Under the pieces are notes generated by a model. It was not told where the DNA came from and made no database searches. It saw only the letters and a list, made by a program, of their open reading frames with translations. From an uncultured Dongia sp. (GTDB taxonomy: Bacteria; Pseudomonadota; Alphaproteobacteria; Dongiales; Dongiaceae): 64,000 bases of DNA. Made by a program: the position numbers and the translations under genes. Location: positions 62,001 through 126,000 of the forward strand of contig NZ_CAKZGO010000004.1 of NCBI RefSeq assembly GCF_936916975.1, written 5' to 3'. Positions 51,324 to 61,818 of the stretch are shown piece by piece. The first letter of the stretch is position 1; each line of letters starts with the position of its first letter.

Positions 51324-51923
51324 TTACGCCACCGTATCGACATGCCCCGGCGCGTCACCGGCCGGTTTGGGCTCGCCCTTCGCCACACCGACCAGAGCAG
51401 GTCGCAGGAGCCGGTCGTGCATGACGTAGCCGGCTTGCAGGACCTGGACGACGGTGCCATTGGGCTGGTCGGTACCAGGGACTTCGAACATCGCCTGATG
51501 GAGATTGCTGTCGAACTTCTCGCCTTCCGGCCACAGGCGCTTGATCTGCTGGCGGGTGAAGGCGGCGTCCAATTGGCGTTCGGTCGCGGAGACGCCGTCG
51601 AACAGTGATTTCAGCGCCTCGTCCTTGGCGACAGCCTCGGCCGGAATGGCGGCGAGCGCACGATGCAGGTTGTCGGCGACGTCGAGCATTTCCTTGGCGA
51701 AGTTGGCGGCGGCGTATTTCGCCGTCTCGTCGCGTTCACGGGTCAGGCGGCGGCGGGTATTCTCCGTCTCGGCCACCGCACGCAGCAACTGGTCCTTCAT
51801 CGCCAGATAATCGGCCTGCAACGCCGCAAGATCGACCGCGGGTGATGGAATCTCATCGCCCAGTTCATCGACTGGTGTGTTCGCGTTGTCAAAAACGTCT
51901 TTTTCCTCAGAACCCATCGTCAC
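51324..51923 (-). CDS. grpE: GrpE nucleotide-exchange factor
   Basis: GrpE releases ADP from DnaK. The product has up to 199 residues: an acidic N-terminus, a long coiled coil (about 35-90, with LLRAVAETENTRRRLTRERDE), a four-helix bundle region, and the C-terminal beta wing. The family motif near LHQAMFEVPGTDQPNGTVVQVLQAGYVMHDRLLRPALV, here in two pieces, is complete. A GTG at 51923 has AGGAG nine bases ahead, while an ATG two codons later is possible. hrcA is 39 bases upstream on the same strand. A repeat hairpin directly follows the stop codon. Confidence 0.95.
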   Translation of the reverse strand: MTMGSEEKDVFDNANTPVDELGDEIPSPAVDLAALQADYLAMKDQLLRAVAETENTRRRLTRERDETAKYAAANFAKEMLDVADNLHRALAAIPAEAVAKDEALKSLFDGVSATERQLDAAFTRQQIKRLWPEGEKFDSNLHQAMFEVPGTDQPNGTVVQVLQAGYVMHDRLLRPALVGVAKGEPKPAGDAPGHVDTVA

Positions 51924-51962
51924 GACGGCTAACTCCTAATCAAACTGCTCAATTCTGCTGGC

Positions 51963-53057
51963 TCAGCCGAGAATCCGGCTGATGACCTTGGCGGTATAAT
52001 CCACCATGGGAATAATGCGCGCATAATTAATGCGGCTGGGGCCGATGACCCCGATGGCGCCGATCAGCCGGCGCTGGCTGTCGCGATACGGCGAAATCAC
52101 CGCGGAACAGCCGGCGAGGCCGAAAAGATCGTTCTCGGCGCCGATATAGATCTGGACGCCATCGGCCACTTCCGCCGCTTCGACCAATTTAAGCAGCTGT
52201 TCCTTGGTTTCAAGGGCGGCAAAGAGCGAGCGCAGGCGTTCGAGATCGCCGATGCCGGTGACGTCGTCGAGGAGATGCGCCTGGCCGCGCACGATGAGGG
52301 CGCCGCTGTTGTCGTCCTTGGCCCAGGAGGCGAGCCCCGCCTCGACCACTTGCTTGGTCAACTGGTCGAGCAGAGCACGTTCCGATTCGAGTTCATTCAG
52401 GATCTGGTCGCGGCCCATGCCGAGCGTGCGCCCGGCCAGCCGCGTGGTGAGATAATTGGTGGCCTCAATGAGTGCCGAGGATGGGAGGCCGAGGGGCACA
52501 TTGACGATGCGGTTCTCGACCATGCCGCCTTCTGTCACCATCACCACCAGGGCGCGGCCGGGGGCGAGGTGGACGAATTCGATATGCTTCAAGGGCCGGT
52601 CGGTCTTCGGCGCCACCACCATGCCGGCGCAGCGCGAGAGGCCGGAGAGCATGAGCGTCGCCTGATCGAGCACTTCGGGCAAGCTGCGGCCGGTGGCGGC
52701 GCATTGCACGTCGATCGAGGTGCGGTCGTCCTCGGTAAGGCCACCGGTTTCCATGAGACCGTCGACAAAGAGGCGCAGCCCCAGATCCGTCGGCAGGCGG
52801 CCGGCCGAGGTATGGGGTGCAAACAGCAGGCCCAATTCCTCCAAATCCGCCATGACGTTGCGAATCGTCGCCGGTGATAATTGCCCGCCGGCCAGCTGGC
52901 CAAGGCGGCGCGACAGCGTGCGCGAGCCCACCGGCTCGCCGGTTTCAACATAGGCCTCGACGATGCTGCGGAAGATATCGCGCGAGCGCGCCGACAGCTC
53001 GCTCAGGACCGGGCGGTGCTGAGTGGTGCTGATGCCTGAATTCGGTCGATACTGCAT
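51963..53057 (-). CDS. hrcA: heat-inducible transcription repressor HrcA
   Basis: HrcA represses chaperone genes by binding CIRCE. The 364-residue protein has an N-terminal winged helix (about 10-85) with RSIVEAYVETGEPVGSRTLS and TIRNVMADLEELGLLFAPHTSAGRLPTDLG in two conserved blocks. The GAF-like middle and dimerisation domains end SYRRLIG-like: here YRDSQRRLIGAIGVIGPSRINYARIIPMVDYTA, in separate motifs. ATG at 53057 is chosen over a TTG at 53069. No CIRCE sequence is upstream, so regulation of hrcA itself may be different. A possible promoter of TTGAAT, 17 bases, TAAATA lies on the minus strand near 53115-53085. Confidence 0.94.
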   Translation of the reverse strand: MQYRPNSGISTTQHRPVLSELSARSRDIFRSIVEAYVETGEPVGSRTLSRRLGQLAGGQLSPATIRNVMADLEELGLLFAPHTSAGRLPTDLGLRLFVDGLMETGGLTEDDRTSIDVQCAATGRSLPEVLDQATLMLSGLSRCAGMVVAPKTDRPLKHIEFVHLAPGRALVVMVTEGGMVENRIVNVPLGLPSSALIEATNYLTTRLAGRTLGMGRDQILNELESERALLDQLTKQVVEAGLASWAKDDNSGALIVRGQAHLLDDVTGIGDLERLRSLFAALETKEQLLKLVEAAEVADGVQIYIGAENDLFGLAGCSAVISPYRDSQRRLIGAIGVIGPSRINYARIIPMVDYTAKVISRILG

Positions 53058-53620
53058 GACGTTGCCCAAAAGTTCCCGCTGTATTTAAGGACTCGCGGGG
53101 CCTCATTCAATCAAGCATCCATTATGCCCGAGGTTTCCAAGGCGCCGCAAATATTCGAAGGTTCGGGGCAACATTCGTCGGCGATGCAGTCCCCCACTCG
53201 TCATCCCCGGGCTTGACGGTAGAGGGCGAAAGGCCGACCCGCTTTAACCGACTCGTTCTTTGGGCTGAGACGTTAACAAGGATTAACCAAACCTCTTGCG
53301 GCACATTGCCGCATAATCCCTATGGTTTCACGCCCGGGCCGGTTGGCGATGAGGGTTCGGGCCCTTTCACCGGCTGGGTTGAGGCCGCCAAGCCCTTAGC
53401 AAAGCTTGAGCTAGCCCCTGGTCCCGTGTAGTTTCAGCCTGCTTTCGGTGTATTTCCAAACTACTGGAATCCGAGGCACGGAATCTTTAAGGGGATGCGC
53501 GGAAGCTGGCCGGGGTAGGCGCCGGCTCACGCGAGATTGATCATGCCAGGGTGGTTGGGGGCCAAATCCATGCACAAGGATTTTTGTCCTAACGCCCTAG
53601 CCAGAACGGATGGGACCGAT
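53058..53620. other. long intergenic/leader region between hrcA and ctaC
   Basis: This 563-base gap holds the hrcA upstream region and probably the cox promoter and leader. There is no gene I can support. A perfect 7-base inverted repeat TGCGGCA...TGCCGCA occupies 53297-53313, and another, GTAGTTT...AAACTAC, pairs 53428-53434 with 53458-53464. A TTAACAAGGATTAACC motif is near 53274. The proposed ctaC start is at 53621; possible earlier starts at 53537 and 53570 would extend the protein before its signal peptide. No confident promoter can be set. Confidence 0.55.
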
Positions 53621-56249
<2,629 letters not shown>

Positions 56250-56256
56250 GCGTCAC

Positions 56257-56283
56257 CCGGGCGGCGGCACCACCGCCGCCCGG
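56257..56283 (+). other. strong hairpin between ctaD and ctaB
   Basis: A perfect 11-base GC-rich stem (56257-56267 with 56273-56283) surrounds a five-base loop, 7 bases after the ctaD stop and 13 bases before the ctaB start. No U-run follows, so complete termination is not expected. It may act as partial terminator or RNA stabiliser, keeping ctaC/ctaD product above the level of assembly factors. Role inferred. Confidence 0.65.
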
Positions 56284-56296
56284 AACAATTTACGGA

Positions 56297-57253
56297 ATGG
56301 AAAAAGTGCGTCAGAACGCGCTCGATATATCGCTTGAGAGCGAAACTGCCGCCGACATGATCGGGGCCGGCGCCCGTGTCGGTGACTTCTGGGCGCTGCT
56401 GAAGCCGCGCGTCATGTCCCTGGTGGTGTTCTCCGGCTTTGCCGGTCTCTATGTCGCCCCGGGCCATATCCACCCGCTGATCGGTGCGGTGGCCGTGCTG
56501 TGCATTGCGGTCGCCGCCGGCGCCTCGGGCGCCATGAACATGTGGTATGACCGGGATATCGACAGCGTCATGAGCCGCACCTGCGGCCGGCCGATTCCCA
56601 AAGGCTATGTTGCGCCGGAACAGGCTTTGGCCTTCGGCCTCACCCTCTCCGCCTTTGCCGTGATGACCATGGGGCTTGCCGTCAATCTGGTATCGGCCGC
56701 CCTTCTCGCCTTCACCATCTTCTTCTATGTCGTCATCTATACGATCTGGCTGAAGCGCCGCACGCCACAGAACATCGTCATTGGCGGTGCCGCGGGCGCC
56801 TTTCCGCCGATGATCGGCTGGGCCGCCGTCACCGGCAGTGTCGACTGGGCGTCGATTGCCCTCTTCATGCTGATCTTCATGTGGACGCCGCCGCATTTCT
56901 GGGCGCTCGCCTTGTGGCGCAACCCCGATTACACCAAGGCCGGCGTGCCGATGATGCCGGTCGTGGCCGGCATGCAATCGACCAAGCGGCAGATGCTGCT
57001 CTACACCCTGACCCTGCCGCCGATCGCGCTTGCACCCGTGTTCCTGGGTGTCGCCGGCTGGATCTACGGCGCCGTCTCCATCGCCCTCAATGCCGGCTTC
57101 ATCTATCACGCCTGGCGGGTGCTGAAATCCGAAGAGATGACCTGGCCCAAGCGCATGTTCGCCTTTTCGCTGCTCTATCTGTTCCTGCATTTTGCGGTCC
57201 TGATGATCGACCGCGCACCGGGCCTGCTGGTCCGCTTTGGGGTTGGACTGTGA
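56297..57253 (+). CDS. ctaB: protoheme IX farnesyltransferase (haem O synthase)
   Basis: CtaB attaches a farnesyl group to protohaem, making haem O for haem A. The 318-residue UbiA-type protein has about nine helices. The first Asp-rich motif is [19 protein letters not shown] (about residues 81-99), where the diphosphate and Mg bind. The second is in [16 protein letters not shown]. The ATG at 56297 lies just downstream of the ctaD-ctaB hairpin. The stop overlaps the CoxF-like gene start by one base (TGATG). A ctaA gene for haem A synthase is not in the window. Confidence 0.96.
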   Translation: MEKVRQNALDISLESETAADMIGAGARVGDFWALLKPRVMSLVVFSGFAGLYVAPGHIHPLIGAVAVLCIAVAAGASGAMNMWYDRDIDSVMSRTCGRPIPKGYVAPEQALAFGLTLSAFAVMTMGLAVNLVSAALLAFTIFFYVVIYTIWLKRRTPQNIVIGGAAGAFPPMIGWAAVTGSVDWASIALFMLIFMWTPPHFWALALWRNPDYTKAGVPMMPVVAGMQSTKRQMLLYTLTLPPIALAPVFLGVAGWIYGAVSIALNAGFIYHAWRVLKSEEMTWPKRMFAFSLLYLFLHFAVLMIDRAPGLLVRFGVGL

Positions 57254-57393
57254 TGGCCGCGACCGACAATAAGGCCCTCATTGCCGAGAAGCAGAAGCGC
57301 CTGCGCCAACGCAACTGGGCGCTCGCCGGCGCACTCATCCTGTTCGTGGTGCTGGTCTTCGTCATCTCGGTCGTCAAGATGGGCGGTGCATGA
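57253..57393 (+). CDS. CoxF-like small single-helix protein
   Basis: This short gene codes for 46 residues: [18 protein letters not shown], then one helix RNWALAGALILFVVLVFVISVV and a GGA end. A small single-TM protein in the same place, between ctaB and ctaG, is known as CoxF in other alphaproteobacterial cox operons. Its function is not established; it probably helps CtaG or subunit assembly. The start overlaps the ctaB stop by one base and the stop overlaps the ctaG start (ATGATG). These overlaps support a real coupled gene despite its size. Confidence 0.82.
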   Translation: MAATDNKALIAEKQKRLRQRNWALAGALILFVVLVFVISVVKMGGA

Positions 57394-58001
57394 TGGCCAA
57401 GCGCAGTCTCAGCCAGCGCAACCGCAATGTGATGATGAGCCTGGTCGGTGTCGTGGCCGGCATGATCGGCCTCGCCTATGCTTCCGTCCCGCTCTACGAC
57501 CTGTTCTGCAAGGCGACCGGGTTCGGCGGTACACCGCAGCGCGCCGAGACCAATAACAGCATCGTCGGCACCCGCGACATGACGGTCACCTTCAACACCG
57601 ATCTTGGCGCCGGCATGCCGTGGCATTTCCGCCCGGAAGTGCCGAAGATGGAGGTGCGCACCGGCGTCACCTACAAGGCGCTGTTCGTGGCCGAGAATCC
57701 GACCGACAAGGTCGTCACGGGCTCCGCCACCTTCAACGTGTCGCCGGACGTGTTCGGCCAGTATTTCGTCAAGGTACAGTGCTTCTGCTTCGACAAGCAG
57801 GTGTTGCAGCCGGGCGAACGGGTTGAGATGCCGGTGGTGTTCTTCCTGGATCCCAAGCTGGAACAGGACCCCTATCTCGACAAATTGCGCGATGTCACCC
57901 TGGCCTATACCTTCTTCCAGGTGGAGAACGATCCGGTTCTGGGTGATGTTTCCAAAGAAATCAACCAGCCGGCAGAAGCTGGCCAAGGTGGCGGTAGTTA
58001 A
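57390..58001 (+). CDS. ctaG: CtaG/Cox11 copper assembly protein
   Basis: CtaG inserts CuB into subunit I. The 203-residue protein has one N-terminal helix (VMMSLVGVVAGMIGLAYASV) with the periplasmic Cox11 beta domain after it. The copper-binding motif CFCFDKQ is present near residue 131, preceded by QYFVKVQ. Overlaps with the CoxF-like gene and the short 80-base gap before ctaE show it is part of the operon. The gap includes an inverted repeat of seven-base arms at 58020-58026 and 58051-58057. The first Met pair gives 203 or 202 residues. Confidence 0.95.
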   Translation: MMAKRSLSQRNRNVMMSLVGVVAGMIGLAYASVPLYDLFCKATGFGGTPQRAETNNSIVGTRDMTVTFNTDLGAGMPWHFRPEVPKMEVRTGVTYKALFVAENPTDKVVTGSATFNVSPDVFGQYFVKVQCFCFDKQVLQPGERVEMPVVFFLDPKLEQDPYLDKLRDVTLAYTFFQVENDPVLGDVSKEINQPAEAGQGGGS

Positions 58002-58081
58002 GTAGATTGTGGTGAGATCCGGTCGATCGGGGGACAAGTGCCCGGGGTGGTCGACCGATTTAAAAAGAGAGAGTTGAAGCC

Positions 58082-58906
58082 ATGAGCGACGCGGCACACA
58101 AGCCAAGCCATCCCTATCATCTGGTCAATCCGAGCCCGTGGCCGCTGGTCGGCGCCATTGCCGGCGGCGTGTTCTTCATGGGCATGGTGCTCTACATGCA
58201 CGACAAGGCGAGCTTTGGCCTGGCCGTGACACCGGGCATCATCCTGCTGCTGCTGACCGCCTTCTTCTGGTGGCGCGACGTGGTGAAGGAGGCCGAGATC
58301 GACAAGGCGCATACGCCGGTCGTCCAGATCGGCCTGCGCTATGGCATGGCCCTGTTCATTGCCTCCGAAGTCATGTTCTTCGTGGCGTTCTTCTGGGCGT
58401 TCTTCGATTCCTCGCTGTTCCCCAAGGCAGCGATCGGCGGCGTCTGGCCGCCGCAGGGCGTCATGGTTCTCGACCCGCTGGCCATTCCGCTCCTCAACAC
58501 GCTCATCCTGCTGCTGTCCGGCTGCACCGTCACCTGGTCGCACCATGCGCTGCGCGAGGGCGACCGCAAGGGCTTCATCCAGGGCCTGACACTGACCATC
58601 CTGCTGGGCCTGATCTTCACCAGCTTCCAGGCCTACGAATACATCCACGCGCCATTCGCCTTCAAGGACGGCATCTATTCGTCGACCTTCTACATGGCGA
58701 CCGGTTTCCACGGCTTCCACGTGATCGTCGGTACGCTGTTCCTGGCGGTCTGTCTGTTCCGCGGCCTCAAGGGCCAGTTCACACCGGATCATCACTTCGG
58801 CTTTGAAGCTGCCGCCTGGTACTGGCACTTCGTCGACGTGGTCTGGCTGTTCCTGTTCTTCTGGGTCTACATCTGGGGTTCGGGTCCGGGCCCCTATCAT
58901 GGCTGA
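58082..58906 (+). CDS. ctaE: cytochrome c oxidase subunit III
   Basis: The 274-residue subunit III has seven helices. Signature segments include HPYHLVNPSPWPLVGAI near the N-terminus (here PYHLVNPSPWP), the KYGMA-like IGLRYGMALFIASEVMFFVAFFWAFFDSSL, in two helices, and the C-terminal WHFVDVVWLFLFFWVYIWG. The conserved Glu near EVMFF associates with phospholipid and proton uptake. A good ribosome site (GAGAGTTGAAGCC) precedes ATG. Together with ctaC and ctaD it completes an aa3-type oxidase; no subunit IV gene is found. Confidence 0.96.
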   Translation: MSDAAHKPSHPYHLVNPSPWPLVGAIAGGVFFMGMVLYMHDKASFGLAVTPGIILLLLTAFFWWRDVVKEAEIDKAHTPVVQIGLRYGMALFIASEVMFFVAFFWAFFDSSLFPKAAIGGVWPPQGVMVLDPLAIPLLNTLILLLSGCTVTWSHHALREGDRKGFIQGLTLTILLGLIFTSFQAYEYIHAPFAFKDGIYSSTFYMATGFHGFHVIVGTLFLAVCLFRGLKGQFTPDHHFGFEAAAWYWHFVDVVWLFLFFWVYIWGSGPGPYHG

Positions 58907-58927
58907 TGGCGACTTGGTGAGGGCGCT

Positions 58928-59320
58928 TTGACAGCGCCCTCACCCATCCTGACCGGAATAGCCTGCCGTTGCCCGCGCTGTGGGCGAGGCAGGCTTTTTC
59001 GTGGCTTGCTCTCGATCAACGATACCTGCAGTGCCTGCGGCTTCGACCTCAAAGCGGCCGATAGCGGCGACGGGCCGGCGGTGTTCATCATCATGATCCT
59101 GGGGGCCATCGTCGCACCGCTCGCCATCTGGCTTGAATTCGCCCAGGAGCCGCCCATCTGGGTCCATATCCTGCTGTGGCCCGTGGTGGTGGTGGGTGGC
59201 GCCATCGGCCTGCTGCGGCCGATGAAGGGTGTGCTCATCGCGCTCCAGTTCCATCACCAGGCCAGTGAGCATAGGGTCGGGGAACATAGAGTGGGCGAGC
59301 ACCGCGTGGGCGACGACTGA
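58928..59320 (+). CDS. DUF983 protein with zinc ribbon and repeated tail
   Basis: This 130-residue membrane protein has an N-terminal zinc ribbon (CRCPRCGRGRLFRGLL and CSACGFDL) and two helices (about residues 48-68 and 75-95). This is DUF983, often next to oxidase assembly genes in alphaproteobacteria. The C-terminus has three copies of EHRVG in tandem (DNA 59267-59311). The start is TTG at 58928, with GAGGGC just ahead; no in-frame ATG precedes the zinc ribbon. A role in oxidase assembly is inferred from position between ctaE and surf1. Confidence 0.83.
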   Translation: MTAPSPILTGIACRCPRCGRGRLFRGLLSINDTCSACGFDLKAADSGDGPAVFIIMILGAIVAPLAIWLEFAQEPPIWVHILLWPVVVVGGAIGLLRPMKGVLIALQFHHQASEHRVGEHRVGEHRVGDD

Positions 59321-59341
59321 ACATCTGATCGAATTGTTGAA

Positions 59342-60106
59342 ATGAAATTGCTCTTTAAACCGAAATTCTGGCCGACCGTGTTCACCGTTCCCGCGGTGAT
59401 CTTCATGCTGGCGCTGTGCGTCTGGCAGGTGCAGCGCATGTATTGGAAAGAGGGGCTGATCCATGAGCGGGTCGAGCGCACCACGGCAGCAGCCATCGCG
59501 CTCCCAGCACCTGGCGCCGATATCGACGAGGTCGATTTCCGCCGCGTGACGCTGAGCGGCCATTTCGACCATGCGCATGAATTCTACATGGCGGCACGGT
59601 CACAGAACGGCAATGTCGGCTACTGGATCGTGACCCCGCTCATCGCCGATGACGGCAAGAGCGCCGTCCTCGTCAATCGCGGCTGGGTCCCGGATGAACG
59701 CAAGGATCCGGCACGGCGCGCGGAGGGACAACTCGCCGGCGACGTCACCTTCGATGCCATCATCCGCCAGCCGCAGAAGCAAAGCTGGTTCCAGCCACCC
59801 AATGAGCCGCTCAACAACCGCTGGTTCTATCTGTCACCCGCCGAAATGGCGCTGGCGAGCGGCTTGCCCCTGCGTGAGGATTTTTATCTCGACGCCGTGA
59901 AGGCGGACCTGCCCGGCGGCTTCCCGATCGGCGGGCAGACGCGCATCAACCTGCCCAACGATCATCTCACCTATGCGGTCACCTGGGGCTCGCTCGCTTT
60001 GGCGCTGCTGGTGATCTATGTGATGTTCCATCTCAATCCCGGCGCCCTGGCCGCCACTGGGGCCTCTGCGACACCGGCAGCGCCGAAGGAGGATCAGCCG
60101 TCATGA
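59342..60106 (+). CDS. SURF1-family cytochrome oxidase assembly protein
   Basis: SURF1 helps haem a reach subunit I. The 254-residue protein has an N-terminal membrane helix, beginning KFWPTVFTVPAVIFMLALCV, and a C-terminal helix (YAVTWGSLALALLVIYVMF). The domain between them is periplasmic. Family motifs include VNRGWVPDERKDPA and YAVTWGSLA. A Gln/Trp-rich region QPQKQSWFQPPNE is also normal. ATG at 59342 is 21 bases after the DUF983 stop. The carboxypeptidase ATG overlaps its stop (ATGA). The last 20 residues are an Ala/Pro tail. Confidence 0.93.
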   Translation: MKLLFKPKFWPTVFTVPAVIFMLALCVWQVQRMYWKEGLIHERVERTTAAAIALPAPGADIDEVDFRRVTLSGHFDHAHEFYMAARSQNGNVGYWIVTPLIADDGKSAVLVNRGWVPDERKDPARRAEGQLAGDVTFDAIIRQPQKQSWFQPPNEPLNNRWFYLSPAEMALASGLPLREDFYLDAVKADLPGGFPIGGQTRINLPNDHLTYAVTWGSLALALLVIYVMFHLNPGALAATGASATPAAPKEDQPS

Positions 60107-61599
60107 GCTCCAATGCCTATGGCCAATTGGAACAGCGCTTCGCCCGCATGGGCGCGCTCAATGAAGCGGCCGGCATGCTGCATTGGGACATGGCGGCAGT
60201 GATGCCGGAAGGCGGGCATGAGTCTCGCGCCGAGCAATTGGCGACGCTCAATGTCATCTCCCACGAAATGCTGACCTCGGCCGAGATGGCGGATCTCCTG
60301 GCACTCGCTGGCGATAGCGGGCTCGATGAATGGCAACGCGCCAATCTCCATGAGATGAAGCGCATCTATGTGCACGCGACAGCCTTGCGGCCGGATCTGG
60401 TCGAGGCCATCACGCGGGCGCGCGCTGCCTGCGAGAAGACCTGGCGGGCAGCGCGTCCGGCGGGCGATTTCGCGATGGTGCAGCCGAAGCTGCAGGCGGT
60501 GCTGGACCTCTTCCGCGAGAGTGCGGCGGCCAAGGCCGAGAAGCTCGGCATCAGCCCCTATGACGCGCTGATGGACGAGTTCGAGCCGGGCGCTCGCGCT
60601 GCCGACATCACGCCGGTGTTCGACGATTACGCAGCCTTCCTGCCGGAATTCCTGGGCAAGGTGTTGGAAAAGCAGGCAAGGCTTGGCCCCGCCATTGCCG
60701 CCAAAGGGCCGTTCAGCATCCCCTCGCAAAAGGCGCTGGGAGAGAAGCTGATGGCCACCATCGGCTTCGATTTCAACCATGGCCGCCTCGACACCTCGTT
60801 GCACCCGTTCTGTGGTGGGACGCCGGACGATGTGCGCATCACCACGCGCTATAATGAGGACCAGTTCGCCGATGCCCTGATGGGTGTGGTGCACGAGACC
60901 GGCCACGCCATGTATGAGCGCGGCCTGCCCATCCAGTGGCGCCGTCAGCCGGTCGGCCAGGCGCGCGGCATGGCGTTGCATGAAAGCCAGTCGCTGATCA
61001 TCGAGATGCAGGCGGCGCGCAGCCTTGCCTTCTGCCGTTATCTCTCGCCGTTGCTCAATGAAACCTATCCCGGCAATGACGCGGCCTTTGCGCCAGACAA
61101 TCTCGCGCGCGCCTATACCAAGGTCGAGCCCGGTTTCATCCGCGTTTCGGCCGATGAGGTCACCTACCCCGCCCATGTCATCCTGCGCTACCGGCTGGAA
61201 CAGGCGCTGATCTCGGGCGATCTCAAGCTTGCCGATCTGCCGGGCGCCTGGAATGACGGCATGAAGCAGTTGCTTGGCCTCACGGTCACCAATGACCGCG
61301 AGGGCTGCCTGCAGGATATCCATTGGTTCGACGGCCTGTTCGGCTATTTCCCCTGCTACAGTCTCGGCGCCATGACGGCAGCGCAGTTCTTTGCAGCCGC
61401 CTTGCGCGATGTGCCCGGCATCCCGGCCGCCATCGAGGCCGGTGATTTCAGCCCGCTCATCGGCTGGCTGCGGACCCATGTGCATGGGCGGGGATCGAGT
61501 CTCACCACCCCAGAGATCGTCCGGGCCGCCACGGGTAAACCGCTCGATGCCGCGATCTTCCGCCGGCATCTGGAGCAGCGTTACCTCGCGGAAGCCTGA
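60103..61599 (+). CDS. M32 metallocarboxypeptidase (Taq type)
   Basis: This peptidase of 498 residues belongs to M32. The zinc site is HETGH (residues 264-268) within GVVHETGHAMYERG; the third ligand Glu is in MALHESQSLI (about residues 291-300). Family motifs DVRITTRYNED and the closing GYFPCYSLGAMTAAQFF are present. It removes C-terminal amino acids with broad specificity. The four-base overlap with surf1 shows that it is in the same transcript as the cox genes, although no functional link is evident. The length is normal for the family. Confidence 0.94.
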   Translation: MSSNAYGQLEQRFARMGALNEAAGMLHWDMAAVMPEGGHESRAEQLATLNVISHEMLTSAEMADLLALAGDSGLDEWQRANLHEMKRIYVHATALRPDLVEAITRARAACEKTWRAARPAGDFAMVQPKLQAVLDLFRESAAAKAEKLGISPYDALMDEFEPGARAADITPVFDDYAAFLPEFLGKVLEKQARLGPAIAAKGPFSIPSQKALGEKLMATIGFDFNHGRLDTSLHPFCGGTPDDVRITTRYNEDQFADALMGVVHETGHAMYERGLPIQWRRQPVGQARGMALHESQSLIIEMQAARSLAFCRYLSPLLNETYPGNDAAFAPDNLARAYTKVEPGFIRVSADEVTYPAHVILRYRLEQALISGDLKLADLPGAWNDGMKQLLGLTVTNDREGCLQDIHWFDGLFGYFPCYSLGAMTAAQFFAAALRDVPGIPAAIEAGDFSPLIGWLRTHVHGRGSSLTTPEIVRAATGKPLDAAIFRRHLEQRYLAEA

Positions 61600-61660
61600 A
61601 TCAGGCCAATTTCGAGGTAAAATCCCCGTATTCCGCAGGGGTTATCCGCCGATATGCACA

Positions 61661-61681
61661 CCTACATCTGTGAGATGTAGG
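61661..61681 (+). terminator. hairpin after the M32 peptidase gene
   Basis: Perfect eight-base arms CCTACATC (61661-61668) and GATGTAGG (61674-61681) surround a five-base loop, 62 bases after the M32 stop. No U-run follows, so it is not a classical intrinsic terminator. It could nevertheless mark the end of the cox transcript. The rest of the 219-base gap has a four-base CCCC/GGGG stem near 61624 and nothing further. Confidence 0.45.
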
Positions 61682-61818
61682 ACAAATGACTTAATCGCTT
61701 GAGTCGTTTGCCCGGCGTTGGCAGCATGGCCCCGCGCCAGGATGCGCCCCGGGACGGACCTAGGGGGTGGACCTGGTGGGGGTGGAACTGGGGGCGAGGC
61801 CCGGAGCGGGTTGGGTGT

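Noticed and set aside
53058-53200. CIRCE element upstream of hrcA
   Set aside because: No TTAGCACTC or GAGTGCTAA arms are present.
60094-61569. 491-codon minus-strand frame
   Set aside because: It is opposite the M32 peptidase, whose zinc motif and family signatures are unequivocal.
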